From contig JAJRTK010000459.1 in the NCBI GenBank assembly GCA_024278345.1, positions 1 through 49,649 of the forward strand: a stretch of DNA of 49,649 bases. Direction: 5' to 3'. Position numbers and translations under genes: made by a program. Positions 28,247 through 37,558 of this stretch are shown piece by piece (within the stretch, counting starts at the first letter, position 1; every line of letters begins with the position of its first letter). This stretch comes from a bacterium. Its GTDB lineage: Bacteria > CSSED10-310 > JAJRTK01. The notes below the pieces were generated by a model. That model made no database searches and was not told where the DNA came from. It worked only from the letters and a program-made list of their open reading frames with translations.

Positions 28247-29050
28247 TCACCGAAACCGCTTGACGAGGCGGACGCGGTTCCCCGCAGGATTATAGATCAA
28301 CTCATCGGCAAACTGTCTCACCAGAAAAATTCCCCTTCCGGACGGAACGAGGAGGCGACCGGGGCTTGTGGGATCTGGAAGTGCATCAGGATCAAATCCC
28401 GGTCCTTCGTCTTCGATGCTGACACTCACTCCGCCAGCTTCCACCCGATAATTCACGGCTACCGTTTTGGTCGTGTCCCCGGCATTCCCATGCTGGAGAG
28501 CATTGGCCCCCAACTCTCCCAAACAAAGCTTCAGATCCACGAGTTCCTCGTCGGTGGCACGAGTGGAGTGGCGCAACATATCCATGAGAGTGTTGACCAT
28601 CCGAAAAAACTCGATGGAGGTGCGCAGGCAGACTGATCCTTCATGGGGGAGCCGCAATCCGGCAAAACGTCGAGCCTCCTGATCCAGCTCAGACACGAGG
28701 CCGGTAAGCTCCATCGGGGGGTGGATCGTGAGGTTCGCCCCCGCCCTGAGCACCTCACGAATTCTTGGATGCTCGGCATCGCCAAAGGCAACCACCATGA
28801 AAGGAAAGTAGAGAACCGGATCTCGTTTCCAACGCCGGATGAACTGGACGAGATCAAACTCGGCAAGCTCCCCGTCAAGAAGAACGAGCCGAGGAAATGG
28901 CGTCCGTCGGCCACGGGCTTCCAGCTCGGCCCCAGATGAGAAGAGCTTCACCTCAATTCCGATTTTCTCGAGGATTGCGAAGACATCTCGAAAAAAACGG
29001 TGCCTTCCCATTGCCATGAGATGCCAACAGTCTCTCACTGACTCACCCAC
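28247..29050 (-). CDS. receiver-like domain fused to RsbW/HATPase_c_2 anti-sigma-type kinase domain
   Basis: C-terminal LKLCLGELGANALQHGNAG...VSIEDEGPGFDPDALPDPTSPGRLLVPSGRGIFLVRQFADEL (N and G boxes of GHKL/RsbW). N-terminal part PRLVLLDGELAEFDLVQFIRRW resembles a receiver. Start may be 29017. Confidence 0.8.
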   Translation of the reverse strand: MGESVRDCWHLMAMGRHRFFRDVFAILEKIGIEVKLFSSGAELEARGRRTPFPRLVLLDGELAEFDLVQFIRRWKRDPVLYFPFMVVAFGDAEHPRIREVLRAGANLTIHPPMELTGLVSELDQEARRFAGLRLPHEGSVCLRTSIEFFRMVNTLMDMLRHSTRATDEELVDLKLCLGELGANALQHGNAGDTTKTVAVNYRVEAGGVSVSIEDEGPGFDPDALPDPTSPGRLLVPSGRGIFLVRQFADELIYNPAGNRVRLVKRFR

Positions 29051-29931
29051 AGCGCTCTCTCTATACCGGCCAAGTCGTGGAGGACCTCGACATTGCCAAA
29101 ACCGCGACCGCGCGCGAGGGCTACCAAGTCCCCCATGAGCCCTCGGCCAGTTTCGAGAACGAGGACGCCATTTGGATCCAAAACCCGGGCAGCGTCAGCA
29201 AGAACTCTCTCCGTTACTTCGAGGCCGGATGGCCCACCGTCCAGAGCCAGGGAAGGCTCGTAAAGAGCCACTTCTGGCATGGTCTCCAAGACCTTCCTAC
29301 TGGGAATGTACGGTGGATTACAGACGATGAGATCCACCTTCTGAAGGGAAGGGCCCCAACAAGAAAGAAGATCGGCTGCCACAAACCGCACCCTGTCGCC
29401 CAGGCCATGGTCCAGAACGTTTTTCCTGGCATACGCCAGTGCTGGGAGGCTGCAGTCCACGGCAATCATTCTATCAAGCTGGAGCTCCATGGCCAGGGCA
29501 ACCGCCAGCGGGGCCGCCCCGCAGCAAAGGTCGATCACCGTCCGCAAGCGCCGAGTTCCAAGGCGCCGGCAAACAGAACTCACCAGCAGCTCCGTTTCAG
29601 GCCTAGGAATCAAGACACCAGGCCCAATACCCAGCTCCACGGACCAAAACGCTTTTCTACCGATGAGATAGGCCATAGGCTCACGACGGCAACGACGCTC
29701 CAACAGCCGATGATAGCGGTAGCGTGCTTCCGGTGGAACTTCTTTGTGCCACTGCGCGTAAAGGTGCTCCCTTGGCCCCTCCAACACCTTGGCAAGAAGC
29801 AAATCCGCATCGAGTCCCGGACTGGCGATGCCGTGCTTTCTCAATTCCCGGCGGCCAACCTGGAGAAGATCCGCGATAGAAGTCCCTGCCCCCGGAGCGG
29901 CGTTTCTGCACTCAAAGGCAGCCATACCCAT
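29035..29931 (-). CDS. prmC: peptide chain release factor N5-glutamine methyltransferase
   Basis: NPPY catalytic motif (DLIVCNPPYIPS), SAM motif TVIDLCCGAAPLAVALA, PRPETELLV. Confidence 0.95.
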   Translation of the reverse strand: MGMAAFECRNAAPGAGTSIADLLQVGRRELRKHGIASPGLDADLLLAKVLEGPREHLYAQWHKEVPPEARYRYHRLLERRCRREPMAYLIGRKAFWSVELGIGPGVLIPRPETELLVSSVCRRLGTRRLRTVIDLCCGAAPLAVALAMELQLDRMIAVDCSLPALAYARKNVLDHGLGDRVRFVAADLLSCWGPSLQKVDLIVCNPPYIPSRKVLETMPEVALYEPSLALDGGPSGLEVTERVLADAARVLDPNGVLVLETGRGLMGDLVALARGRGFGNVEVLHDLAGIERALWVSQ

Positions 29932-29997
29932 TCAGACGCCCTCCACGAATTGTAGCCCGAGGTTTTCACGCCCCACACGCGCGGCTCGCCCAACGAT

Positions 29998-31098
29998 TCA
30001 AGAGGCTCTGGCCTCTTCCTCCGCGAGCCGCTCTTCAAACGCCCTGGACAGGAGGATGGAAGAAACTTCGCCCAAAAAAGAAGCAAGCCCACCCTGAAGA
30101 ATGGAATCGAGTTTGTAAACCGTCACTCCCGCCCGATGATCAGTGACCCGGCCTTGGGAGAAGTTGTAGGTTCTGATCTTCGCACTCCGGTCGCCAGTTC
30201 CCACCTGACTCCGCCGCTGCGCGGAAATCTTCGCCTGCTGTTCGCGGCGAATCCGGTCCATCAAACGAGATCGTAGGATTTTGAGGGCCTTGGCCTTGTT
30301 TTTGTGCTGCGATTTCTCATCCTGGCACGTCACCACCAACCCCGTGGGCTTGTGAGTGATTCGAACCGCGGAATCCGTCGTGTTGACGGACTGGCCTCCA
30401 GGCCCGGAAGAGCGATAGAAATCGATTCTCAGCTCGTTGGGATCGATATCGACATCCACCTCTTCTGCCTCGGGAAGTACGGCAACCGTCACGGCGGAAG
30501 TGTGGATTCGGCCACTGGATTCCGTCGCCGGAACGCGCTGCACTCGATGGACGCCACTCTCGAACTTGAGGCGCTGGTAAACATTCTTGCCAGAAAGAAG
30601 AAGAATCCCTTCCTTGAGGCCACCGGATTCCGATTCGTTGAGGCTCATCATCTGAACACGCCACCCCGAAGTCTCAGCAAACCGGCTGTACATTCGCAGG
30701 AGCTCCATGGCGAACAAGGAAGCCTCTTCCCCGCCTGTGCCAGCCCGGATCTCCAACAAAACGTTCTTTCCGTCATTGGGGTCTTTGGGCAACAAGAAAA
30801 ACTTGAGCTTGGATTCCAGGAGATCACGCCGGGCCCTCGCTTCCTCCAATTCCTGGCCCGCCCATTGGGCAAGCTCTTCATCGCCTGCGCTGTCGGCAAG
30901 CATGGAGGAAGCCTCTTCTTCGGTTTTCACAACGGAGCGGTATTCCTGGAGGGTGCGATAAACGTCCCTCAGCTCGGCAAACTGCATCGCCAGCTCACGG
31001 TACCTAGAGGGAGTCCCGGCCACTTGGGGATCTCCGAGCGATGCTTCGAGCTCCTTGTATTTCCGTTCCACAGTGCTCAAATGGCGAAGAAGATCCAT
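29998..31098 (-). CDS. prfA: peptide chain release factor 1
   Basis: GGQ motif SSGPGGQSVNTTDSAVRITHKPTGLVVTCQDEKSQHKNKAKAL; RTYNFSQGRVTDHR. Confidence 0.97.
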   Translation of the reverse strand: MDLLRHLSTVERKYKELEASLGDPQVAGTPSRYRELAMQFAELRDVYRTLQEYRSVVKTEEEASSMLADSAGDEELAQWAGQELEEARARRDLLESKLKFFLLPKDPNDGKNVLLEIRAGTGGEEASLFAMELLRMYSRFAETSGWRVQMMSLNESESGGLKEGILLLSGKNVYQRLKFESGVHRVQRVPATESSGRIHTSAVTVAVLPEAEEVDVDIDPNELRIDFYRSSGPGGQSVNTTDSAVRITHKPTGLVVTCQDEKSQHKNKAKALKILRSRLMDRIRREQQAKISAQRRSQVGTGDRSAKIRTYNFSQGRVTDHRAGVTVYKLDSILQGGLASFLGEVSSILLSRAFEERLAEEEARAS

Positions 31099-31334
31099 AT
31101 TCCTCCCCCAGGATTCTTGGGGTGTCGATTCTTACCCGGAACTCTCATCAGGGATCGTAACGAGGCAGGCTGAGGGGTAGTTCCACCAAGGACAAGGAGA
31201 GGCGAACACCGGCGGCATAGTCTTTTGCTACGTCGAGGATCCGACCGACGAGGACGCCGGTGAAAACGACGGGCAAGGCACCGCGGTAGAGTCGTGATGA
31301 GATATTCGGGCCTGCGCCCCACAAGGGCGGTTTT

Positions 31335-31556
31335 CTATTCTGTCTTGCTTTTCTCTTGGAACTTTCCGTATTTCTTGGCAAATTTTTCGATGCGGCCCGC
31401 CCTGTCGATAAACTTCTGGCGGCCAGTAAAAAATGGGTGGCAGGTGGAGCAGATTTCGATTTTGATTTCGGGAAGCGTCGATCTCGTTTCGACGACATTT
31501 CCACAAGCACAAGTGATGACACACTTCACGTAATCTGGATGAATGGACTTTTTCAT
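31335..31556 (-). CDS. rpmE: 50S ribosomal protein L31
   Basis: [59 protein letters not shown]; zinc-binding Cys pattern. Confidence 0.96.
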   Translation of the reverse strand: MKKSIHPDYVKCVITCACGNVVETRSTLPEIKIEICSTCHPFFTGRQKFIDRAGRIEKFAKKYGKFQEKSKTE

Positions 31557-31617
31557 ACTGGTTTCCTCATATTCCACCAAGCGCCCCAGAAGCGCTTTCC
31601 TCAACAGCTGAACCATG

Positions 31618-31707
31618 GAGCGGCTCCGGTACCGTGAGGAGCTAGCACATTTCGAGGGTTGTATTACTGCTCGTAAACGAGCGGCTCCGGTACCGTGAGG
31701 AGCTAGC
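31618..31707. repeat. 29-bp direct repeat (palindromic core CGGTACCG) between rpmE and rho
   Basis: gagcggctccggtaccgtgaggagctagc at 31618-31646 and 31679-31707; second copy contains the rho stop codon. Confidence 0.9.
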
Positions 31708-32971
31708 TGTTCATGGTCTCGATAAATTCATCGTTCGTTCGTGTCTTACTCAGACGATCAAGAATAAAAGTCATGGATTCCTCCGTATCCATCGTACTGA
31801 GGAACTTCCTGAGAATCCAAGACCGATTCAATTTCTCCGGACTGGTGAGGAGCTCTTCCCGGCGGGTTCCGGAACGGCAAATATCGATGGCGGGCCAAAC
31901 CCGTTTGTCCGCCAGCCTTCTGTCCAGATGCAGCTCCATGTTGCCAGTTCCCTTGAACTCCTCGAAGATAACATCGTCCATTCGGCTACCGGTATCGATG
32001 AGGGCTGTGGCGATGATTGTCAAGCTGCCCCCATTTTCGATGTTTCTGGCCGCCCCAAAAAATCGCTTTGGCCCCCGCAAGGCGTTCGTGTCGATCCCAC
32101 CGGTCATCACTCTTCCACTGGCAGGCTGAAGCGTGTTGTGGGCACGAGCCAAGCGGGTGAGGCTGTCGAGCAGAATCACAACGTCCCGACCGCATTCTAC
32201 CATGCGCTTTGCCTTCTCGATCACCATGTCCGACACAGCGACGGAGCGGTCCGCTGGCTCGTCAAAGGTTGAAGAAATCACCTCCCCGCGCACGGAGCGC
32301 CGCATGTCCGTGACTTCCTCCGGCCGTTCATCGACGAGAAGAACCAGAAGTACGACTTCTGGATGATTCAAAGCGATGGCGTGAGCTATCGCCTGAAGAA
32401 GCATCGTTTTCCCGGTCCTTGGCGGCGAGACAATCAGACCGCGCTGTCCCTTTCCCACCGGGATGAAAAGATCCATAACCCGCGTCGATAGCCGATCCGG
32501 CGCACACTCCATGACCAGTCGCTCTTCGGGGTAGAGAGGCACGAGGTTGTCGAACTTCACCTGCTTGCCACGTCTTTGTTGCGGTTCCTCGAGATTGACA
32601 TTCTCCACGCGGAGCAGGGCAAAATATCGTTCATTCTCCTTTGGAGGACGCACCAAGCCCGCGATGGTGTCTCCAGTCCGCAACCCGAACTTCCCAATCT
32701 GAGACGGAGAGACATAGATATCGTCTGCTCCCGGCAGATAGTTGGAATGGGAATTGCGAAGAAAACCATATCCCTCGGGGAGCTTTTCCAGGACACCATC
32801 GGCGTAGATCTGGCCGTTGCTGTCGCTCTGGGCCTGAAGGATCTGGAAAACGAGCTCTTGCTTCCGCAAGTCACCGATCCCCTCGAGCTCAAACGAATGA
32901 GCGATCTCCGTAAGCACGGCGATACTCTTGGATTCCAAGTCCGAAATCCGCAGTACGTTCGTCTTTTCCAT
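31703..32971 (-). CDS. rho: transcription termination factor Rho
   Basis: [29 protein letters not shown] (cold-shock domain), Walker [37 protein letters not shown]. Confidence 0.97.
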   Translation of the reverse strand: MEKTNVLRISDLESKSIAVLTEIAHSFELEGIGDLRKQELVFQILQAQSDSNGQIYADGVLEKLPEGYGFLRNSHSNYLPGADDIYVSPSQIGKFGLRTGDTIAGLVRPPKENERYFALLRVENVNLEEPQQRRGKQVKFDNLVPLYPEERLVMECAPDRLSTRVMDLFIPVGKGQRGLIVSPPRTGKTMLLQAIAHAIALNHPEVVLLVLLVDERPEEVTDMRRSVRGEVISSTFDEPADRSVAVSDMVIEKAKRMVECGRDVVILLDSLTRLARAHNTLQPASGRVMTGGIDTNALRGPKRFFGAARNIENGGSLTIIATALIDTGSRMDDVIFEEFKGTGNMELHLDRRLADKRVWPAIDICRSGTRREELLTSPEKLNRSWILRKFLSTMDTEESMTFILDRLSKTRTNDEFIETMNS

Positions 32972-33276
32972 GGCAAATGAACTCGTGGGGAATGGCGCAA
33001 AGACATTCTGCGCAAAAAACTGGCAATTTCTGGGCGACCATCGCAGAACGACAAGGCGCCAGGCGGGTTTCGGCGGGAAGGGGCCAAGCTGAGCTTGAGC
33101 ACGCTAACAGGCCAAGGAACCGGTGTCAAGAATCGGTCGATCTTGCGGAGCCGACAAATCGAAGCAGTCGTATTGCTAGACGACCGGAGGCACTCTATGC
33201 TAAAGCCCCTTCGCCAGGAAGCCAATCATCAGGTCGCCCGTGGTCACATCCTAGACTCGCCGGAGGTTGCCCGAAT

Positions 33277-34191
33277 ATGAAGTCAGCGGTTCTCGATGGC
33301 CGAACAATCGCCGCCTAAGTCCGAACGGAAATCGCATCGCGGATCCGCGACAGCGGTCTTCGTCCGAGGCTAGCGGCCGTCATCGTCGGAGACGATCCAG
33401 CGAGCATGCTCTATGTCTCAAACAAGCGCAAGGCCTGCGCCGAAGTTGGGATTGACTCCGAGACCCTGCACTTCCCAACGGGGACGACAAAAGAGGAGCT
33501 GATCTCCCGGATTAGGATCCTTGGCGCCGATGCCAGAACCCATGGCATACTCGTGCAACTTCCCCTCCCCGCTCACCTGAAAACTGAGGATATCATTGAG
33601 GAGATCCCCCCATCCAAGGATGTCGATGGCCTCCATTCCAGCAACGTTGCAAATCTGACTTTGGGGCGGCCTGGTTTTGTCCCATGCACCCCGGCGGGTG
33701 TCATGGAAATCCTCCACAGATCCGCCGTGCATCTCGAGGGAATGCACGCAGTGGTCGTCGGCCGTAGCAACCTCGTGGGGCGGCCCCTCCTGCAACTGCT
33801 CTTGCGGGAAAACTGTACCGTCAGTGTGTGTCACTCCAAGACCCGCGACCTTGGAGCCATCACCAAGCAAGCGGACCTCCTTGTGGCGGCTATGGGCCGA
33901 CCGGCGGCTCTCGGCTTCCGACAGATAAAAAAAGGTTCCATCGTCATCGACGTGGGTATCAATCGCCTTTCAAAAGAGGAGGCTCCGGCCCATTTTTTTA
34001 CCCGCGGCTCCCGAACCGCACGGATTTTGGAGAAGAGAGGGAAGGTTCTGGTGGGCGATGTCGATCCGTTTGCCGCGAAGGAGCTTGCGTCAGCTTACAC
34101 ACCGGTTCCCGGGGGCGTCGGTCCCATGACCATCGCCATGTTGCTAAATAACACTTATCTTGCCGCGAAAATGGCAGCGGAGCTCTCGTGA
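33277..34191 (+). CDS. folD: bifunctional methylene-THF dehydrogenase/cyclohydrolase FolD, with an in-frame TAA at codon 14 (33316-33318)
   Basis: RBS ggagg then ATG 33277: MKSAVLDGRTIAA*VRTEIASRIRDSGLRPRLAAVIVGDDPASMLYVSNKRKACAEVGI...ILVQLPLP...VVGRSNLVGRP...PVPGGVGPMTIAML. Only 33406-34191 is an uninterrupted ATG ORF. Confidence 0.9.
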
Positions 34192-34988
34192 ATGACCGAA
34201 CTCTGCGTAAACTCCTAGAGCAAGTGGCCTCCGGTTCCGTCGCTCCGGAGACAGCCGCCCGAAATCTTGTGGATCTTCCCTTTTCCGATCTCGGTTACGC
34301 CAAGCTCGATCACCACCGGGAGCTGCGACACGGTTTACCGGAGGTCGTTTTTGGTCAGGGAAAAGAACCGCACCAGATTGCCGCGATAGCAGCGGCGCTA
34401 CAAGAAAAAGGGCAAAACCTCCTGGTCACTCGTGCAGATTTAGCAGCATTCGAAGCTGTTCTGGAGCAGGTTCAGACAGCCGAATTCAATGCCACGGCCA
34501 AAACGATCACGGCTCAGGCCAGTCCTCCGCTCCAGCTCCCTGGAAACCTCCTCATCGCGGCAGCCGGCACGAGTGATCTTTTCGTCGCTGAGGAGGCTCG
34601 GGTTTGCGCAGCCGCTTTTGGGCTTCAAACCGAACTTTTGTGCGACGTGGGTGTGGCGGGAATACATCGCCTTTTCCGCCACCAAAAGGAGCTCAAACAG
34701 GCCGCCGTGGTCATCGTCGTTGCGGGTATGGATGGAGCTCTTCCAAGCGTTCTTGCGGGACTCGTTGGAACTCCAATCATCGCGGTTCCCACCAGCGTCG
34801 GATATGGCGCGAGCTTTGGGGGGATCGCGGCGCTTCTGGCCATGCTTAACTCCTGCGCCGCCGGAGTCACCGTGACGAACATCGACAACGGGTTTGGAGC
34901 GGCCTTTGCCGCCTACAGGATTCTCCGCGGGGCAAAGAAAGATGGAACAGCGCCTCGAACCGGCCCCCAACCGCCGCCATCTGGCTGA
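34188..34988 (+). CDS. larB: LarB-like (nickel pincer cofactor biosynthesis, AIR carboxylase-like domain)
   Basis: GTG start overlapping folD TGA; DLPFSDLGYAKLDHHRELRHGLPEVVFGQGK, IAAAGTSDLFVAEEA, VVAGMDGALPSVLAGLVGTPIIAVPTSVGYGASFGGIAALLAMLNSCAAGVTVTNIDNGFGAA. Confidence 0.92.
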   Translation: MNDRTLRKLLEQVASGSVAPETAARNLVDLPFSDLGYAKLDHHRELRHGLPEVVFGQGKEPHQIAAIAAALQEKGQNLLVTRADLAAFEAVLEQVQTAEFNATAKTITAQASPPLQLPGNLLIAAAGTSDLFVAEEARVCAAAFGLQTELLCDVGVAGIHRLFRHQKELKQAAVVIVVAGMDGALPSVLAGLVGTPIIAVPTSVGYGASFGGIAALLAMLNSCAAGVTVTNIDNGFGAAFAAYRILRGAKKDGTAPRTGPQPPPSG

Positions 34989-35043
34989 ACCGATGGCCAA
35001 GGAGTGGCCCTGTGACGGAAGCCTGAAAACAATGGAAGAACAA

Positions 35044-35100
35044 GGCGAGTAGCGCGAACGGCCGTGAGCGATGGGAGCGGAAGTCAACCCGAAAGAAAAA
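35044..35100 (+). repeat. copy C of dispersed GGCGAG...AAAA repeat
   Basis: ggcgagtagcgcgaacggccgtgagcgatgggagcggaagtcaacccgaaagaaaaa. Confidence 0.55.
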
Positions 35101-35182
35101 CGTCAATTTCAACACGACTCTCCCGTTGGAGAGTTGGTCGAAGCCCTTAGCCATCTGACCGGTGGCGAATCAGAGGAGAGTT

Positions 35183-35875
35183 ATGAAACCCCAGACACCG
35201 TCACTTCGCGAGATCCTGCTCAAAACTCTTGAGGACGGCAAGATCTCCAGAGGCGAAAAAAAGGCACTTCGGGAGCTGCTTGTAGACGAGTCACCGGACA
35301 AGAGGTCCGCCGACTTGAACCGGCACCTTGCCTTCGAACTTGCTCAGGATGCCTTGAAACATCCCCATGATCGGCGCGTCGTGCAGTGGCTCGAAGATGT
35401 AGTGAAACTGCTGGACAGGAAGAACGAACGCCAGAGTTCATTTCATTCCGAGGCTCTTTTCAGTCCGAGCCCCGCCTGTCCGAAGCGTATCGTAGAATTC
35501 CTTGAAAGCGCCAGGAGTTCTGTGGACATCTGTGTTTTTACTATCACAGACAATGATATTGCCCGCGGCGTCATGAAGATTTTTCAAAGAGGCATCGCGG
35601 TTCGGATCATCACGGACGATGACAAAGCTCACGATATGGGCTCCGACGTGAACCGCTTCCGCGAAGCTGGGATTCCCACGGCAGTGGACCAAAGCTCGTA
35701 CCATATGCACCACAAATTCGCCGTTGTCGATGAGCGGCTTCTGCTGACGGGCAGCTACAATTGGACCCGCGGCGCCGCACGGCAGAACGAGGAGAATATC
35801 GTCATTACAGAGGATCGCCGCCTCGTCCGGGCCTTTGTCCAGGAATTCGAGCGGCTGTGGAGCGAATTCGCCTAA
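35183..35875 (+). CDS. phospholipase D-like nuclease domain protein (single HKD)
   Basis: HHKFAVVDERLLLTGSYNWTRGAARQNEENIVI is a PLD/Nuc-type HxKxxxxD motif; start ATG 35183 behind gaggag. Confidence 0.9.
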   Translation: MKPQTPSLREILLKTLEDGKISRGEKKALRELLVDESPDKRSADLNRHLAFELAQDALKHPHDRRVVQWLEDVVKLLDRKNERQSSFHSEALFSPSPACPKRIVEFLESARSSVDICVFTITDNDIARGVMKIFQRGIAVRIITDDDKAHDMGSDVNRFREAGIPTAVDQSSYHMHHKFAVVDERLLLTGSYNWTRGAARQNEENIVITEDRRLVRAFVQEFERLWSEFA

Positions 35876-35992
35876 ACTCGGGTCCAAAAAAGAGTGCCCA
35901 GAGATCACGCCATGGGCACAGAACTTGAATGTTATGGAACAAGGGGGAATAATGGCGTCTCTTTCCGGTTCCAGCAAGAGGGAAACTGAGTC

Positions 35993-37333
35993 ATGAGACC
36001 TTTGACTCCGAAGGAAATCGTTCGCGAGCTCGACAAGTACATCATTGGTCAGTCCGCGGCCAAGCGGGCAGCCGCCGTGGCTCTGAGAAATCGTTGGAGA
36101 CGCCAGCAGGTTTCGCCGGAGCTACGGGAGGAGATTTACCCCAAGAATATCCTGATGATCGGTCCCACTGGTGTGGGAAAGACCGAAATTGCCCGGCGCT
36201 TGGCGAAACTAGCAAACTCGCCTTTCCTCAAGATCGAGGCTTCGAAGTTTACGGAAGTCGGTTACGTCGGTCGGGATGTTGAATCCATGATCCGAGATCT
36301 CACCGAGCTCGCCGTGAGTATGGTGCGAAAAGAAAAACAGAGCCAGGTGGAGCGAAGGGCGTCCGAGCTCGCTGAGGAGCGGCTCCTCGATCTTCTTCTC
36401 CCACCATCGCCCCCTATGGCCGACGAGGGATTGGAGAGCCGGGGAGGGGGAAGTGCGACGCGGGAAAAGCTTCGTGAGTCCTTCCGCAGGGGTGGCCTCG
36501 ACGACCGGTTTGTGGAGCTTGATGTTCCGGAAGGCCCGCCATCGACGAATTTTCAGGTGTTCAGTTCATCGGGGATCGAAGAAATCGGCATGCAGTTCTC
36601 CAAGCTATTGCCAGGGCTCTTTCCCAACCGAGTCGCGAAAAAGAAGGTCAAGGTGGGCGAAGCTTTTCGGCGTTTGACTCAAGAAGAAGCACAAAAACTC
36701 ATCGACAACGACGCAGTCATTCGCGAAGCGATCGAGCGGACCGAACAATCGGGGATTGTCTTTCTGGACGAGCTCGACAAGATTGCCGGGCCGCGAGCGA
36801 CTCAGGGGCCAGATATATCGAGAGAGGGAGTCCAGCGGGATCTTCTGCCGATCATTGAAGGAACCACCGTGACGACCAAATATGGGATGGTGAAGACTGA
36901 TCATGTTTTGTTCTTGTCAGCGGGAGCATTCCATGTGTCGCGCCCATCAGATCTCATCCCCGAGCTCCAAGGCCGTTTCCCCATTCGCGTGGAGCTCCGA
37001 TCTTTGACGGAAGATGATTTTTTCCGGATCATGACCGAGCCTAAGAACGCGTTGATCCGGCAATACCAGGCACTACTGGAGACCGAAGAGGTCGAGCTCA
37101 TCTACCGGGATGATGCCCTTCGCGCCCTGGCCAAGCTAGCCCAAAGAGTCAACGAAGAAACCGAAAACATCGGTGCGCGGCGACTCCACACTCTTCTCGA
37201 AAAGCTTCTTTCCGAGATTTCCTTCAACGCGCCTGACCTTGCTGGCAAGACGATTGTCATCGACTCAGAAATGGTGGAACGGGAGCTTGGCGGTATCATC
37301 GAGGATCAAGAACTCTCACGTTACATCTTGTAG
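35993..37333 (+). CDS. hslU: ATP-dependent protease ATPase subunit HslU
   Basis: [76 protein letters not shown]-terminal ELSRYIL. Confidence 0.97.
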   Translation: MRPLTPKEIVRELDKYIIGQSAAKRAAAVALRNRWRRQQVSPELREEIYPKNILMIGPTGVGKTEIARRLAKLANSPFLKIEASKFTEVGYVGRDVESMIRDLTELAVSMVRKEKQSQVERRASELAEERLLDLLLPPSPPMADEGLESRGGGSATREKLRESFRRGGLDDRFVELDVPEGPPSTNFQVFSSSGIEEIGMQFSKLLPGLFPNRVAKKKVKVGEAFRRLTQEEAQKLIDNDAVIREAIERTEQSGIVFLDELDKIAGPRATQGPDISREGVQRDLLPIIEGTTVTTKYGMVKTDHVLFLSAGAFHVSRPSDLIPELQGRFPIRVELRSLTEDDFFRIMTEPKNALIRQYQALLETEEVELIYRDDALRALAKLAQRVNEETENIGARRLHTLLEKLLSEISFNAPDLAGKTIVIDSEMVERELGGIIEDQELSRYIL

Positions 37334-37373
37334 GCTTGGGCTAAGGTGGATCACCTGGGTCGCGTGCAATTAC

Positions 37374-37422
37374 CATGAAAGTACACGCAAAGCAGACATC
37401 CGTCTTGCCGTGAAAGTACACG
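37374..37422 (+). repeat. two direct copies of CCRTGAAAGTACACG downstream of hslU
   Basis: ccatgaaagtacacg and ccgtgaaagtacacg in ttaccatgaaagtacacgcaaagcagacatccgtcttgccgtgaaagtacacgcc; related in reverse complement to repeats at 46861 and 47052. Confidence 0.7.
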
Positions 37423-37558
37423 CCGGCATGGAGACCGGAAGGCCTCCACGCGAAAAGATTAGGTGGCTAAAACACCGGAGGCTTCGGCGTCCTGCCTTTC
37501 ATCTTCCGGGGTGTTGGCCAGCCCTACATGATTGTTAAGTGAGTGCAAGGATGAAGAG

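Noticed and set aside
29077-31173. Plus-strand ORFs opposite prmC and prfA (292 aa, 289 aa)
   Set aside because: Antisense shadows of conserved minus-strand genes.
31148-31300. MreC-like tail PVVFTGVLVGRILDVAKDYAAGVRLSLSLVELPLSLPRYDP on the minus strand between rpmE and prfA
   Set aside because: Looks protein-like over about 40 residues, but no start or preceding domain is visible in frame; could be a remnant, not supported enough to call.
33277-34191. Stop-codon reassignment (TAA as sense) as explanation of the folD TAA
   Set aside because: Other genes in the window terminate normally at TAA (e.g. 2110-2112, 6707-6709), and TAG/TGA are also used as stops, so a genome-wide recode is not supported.
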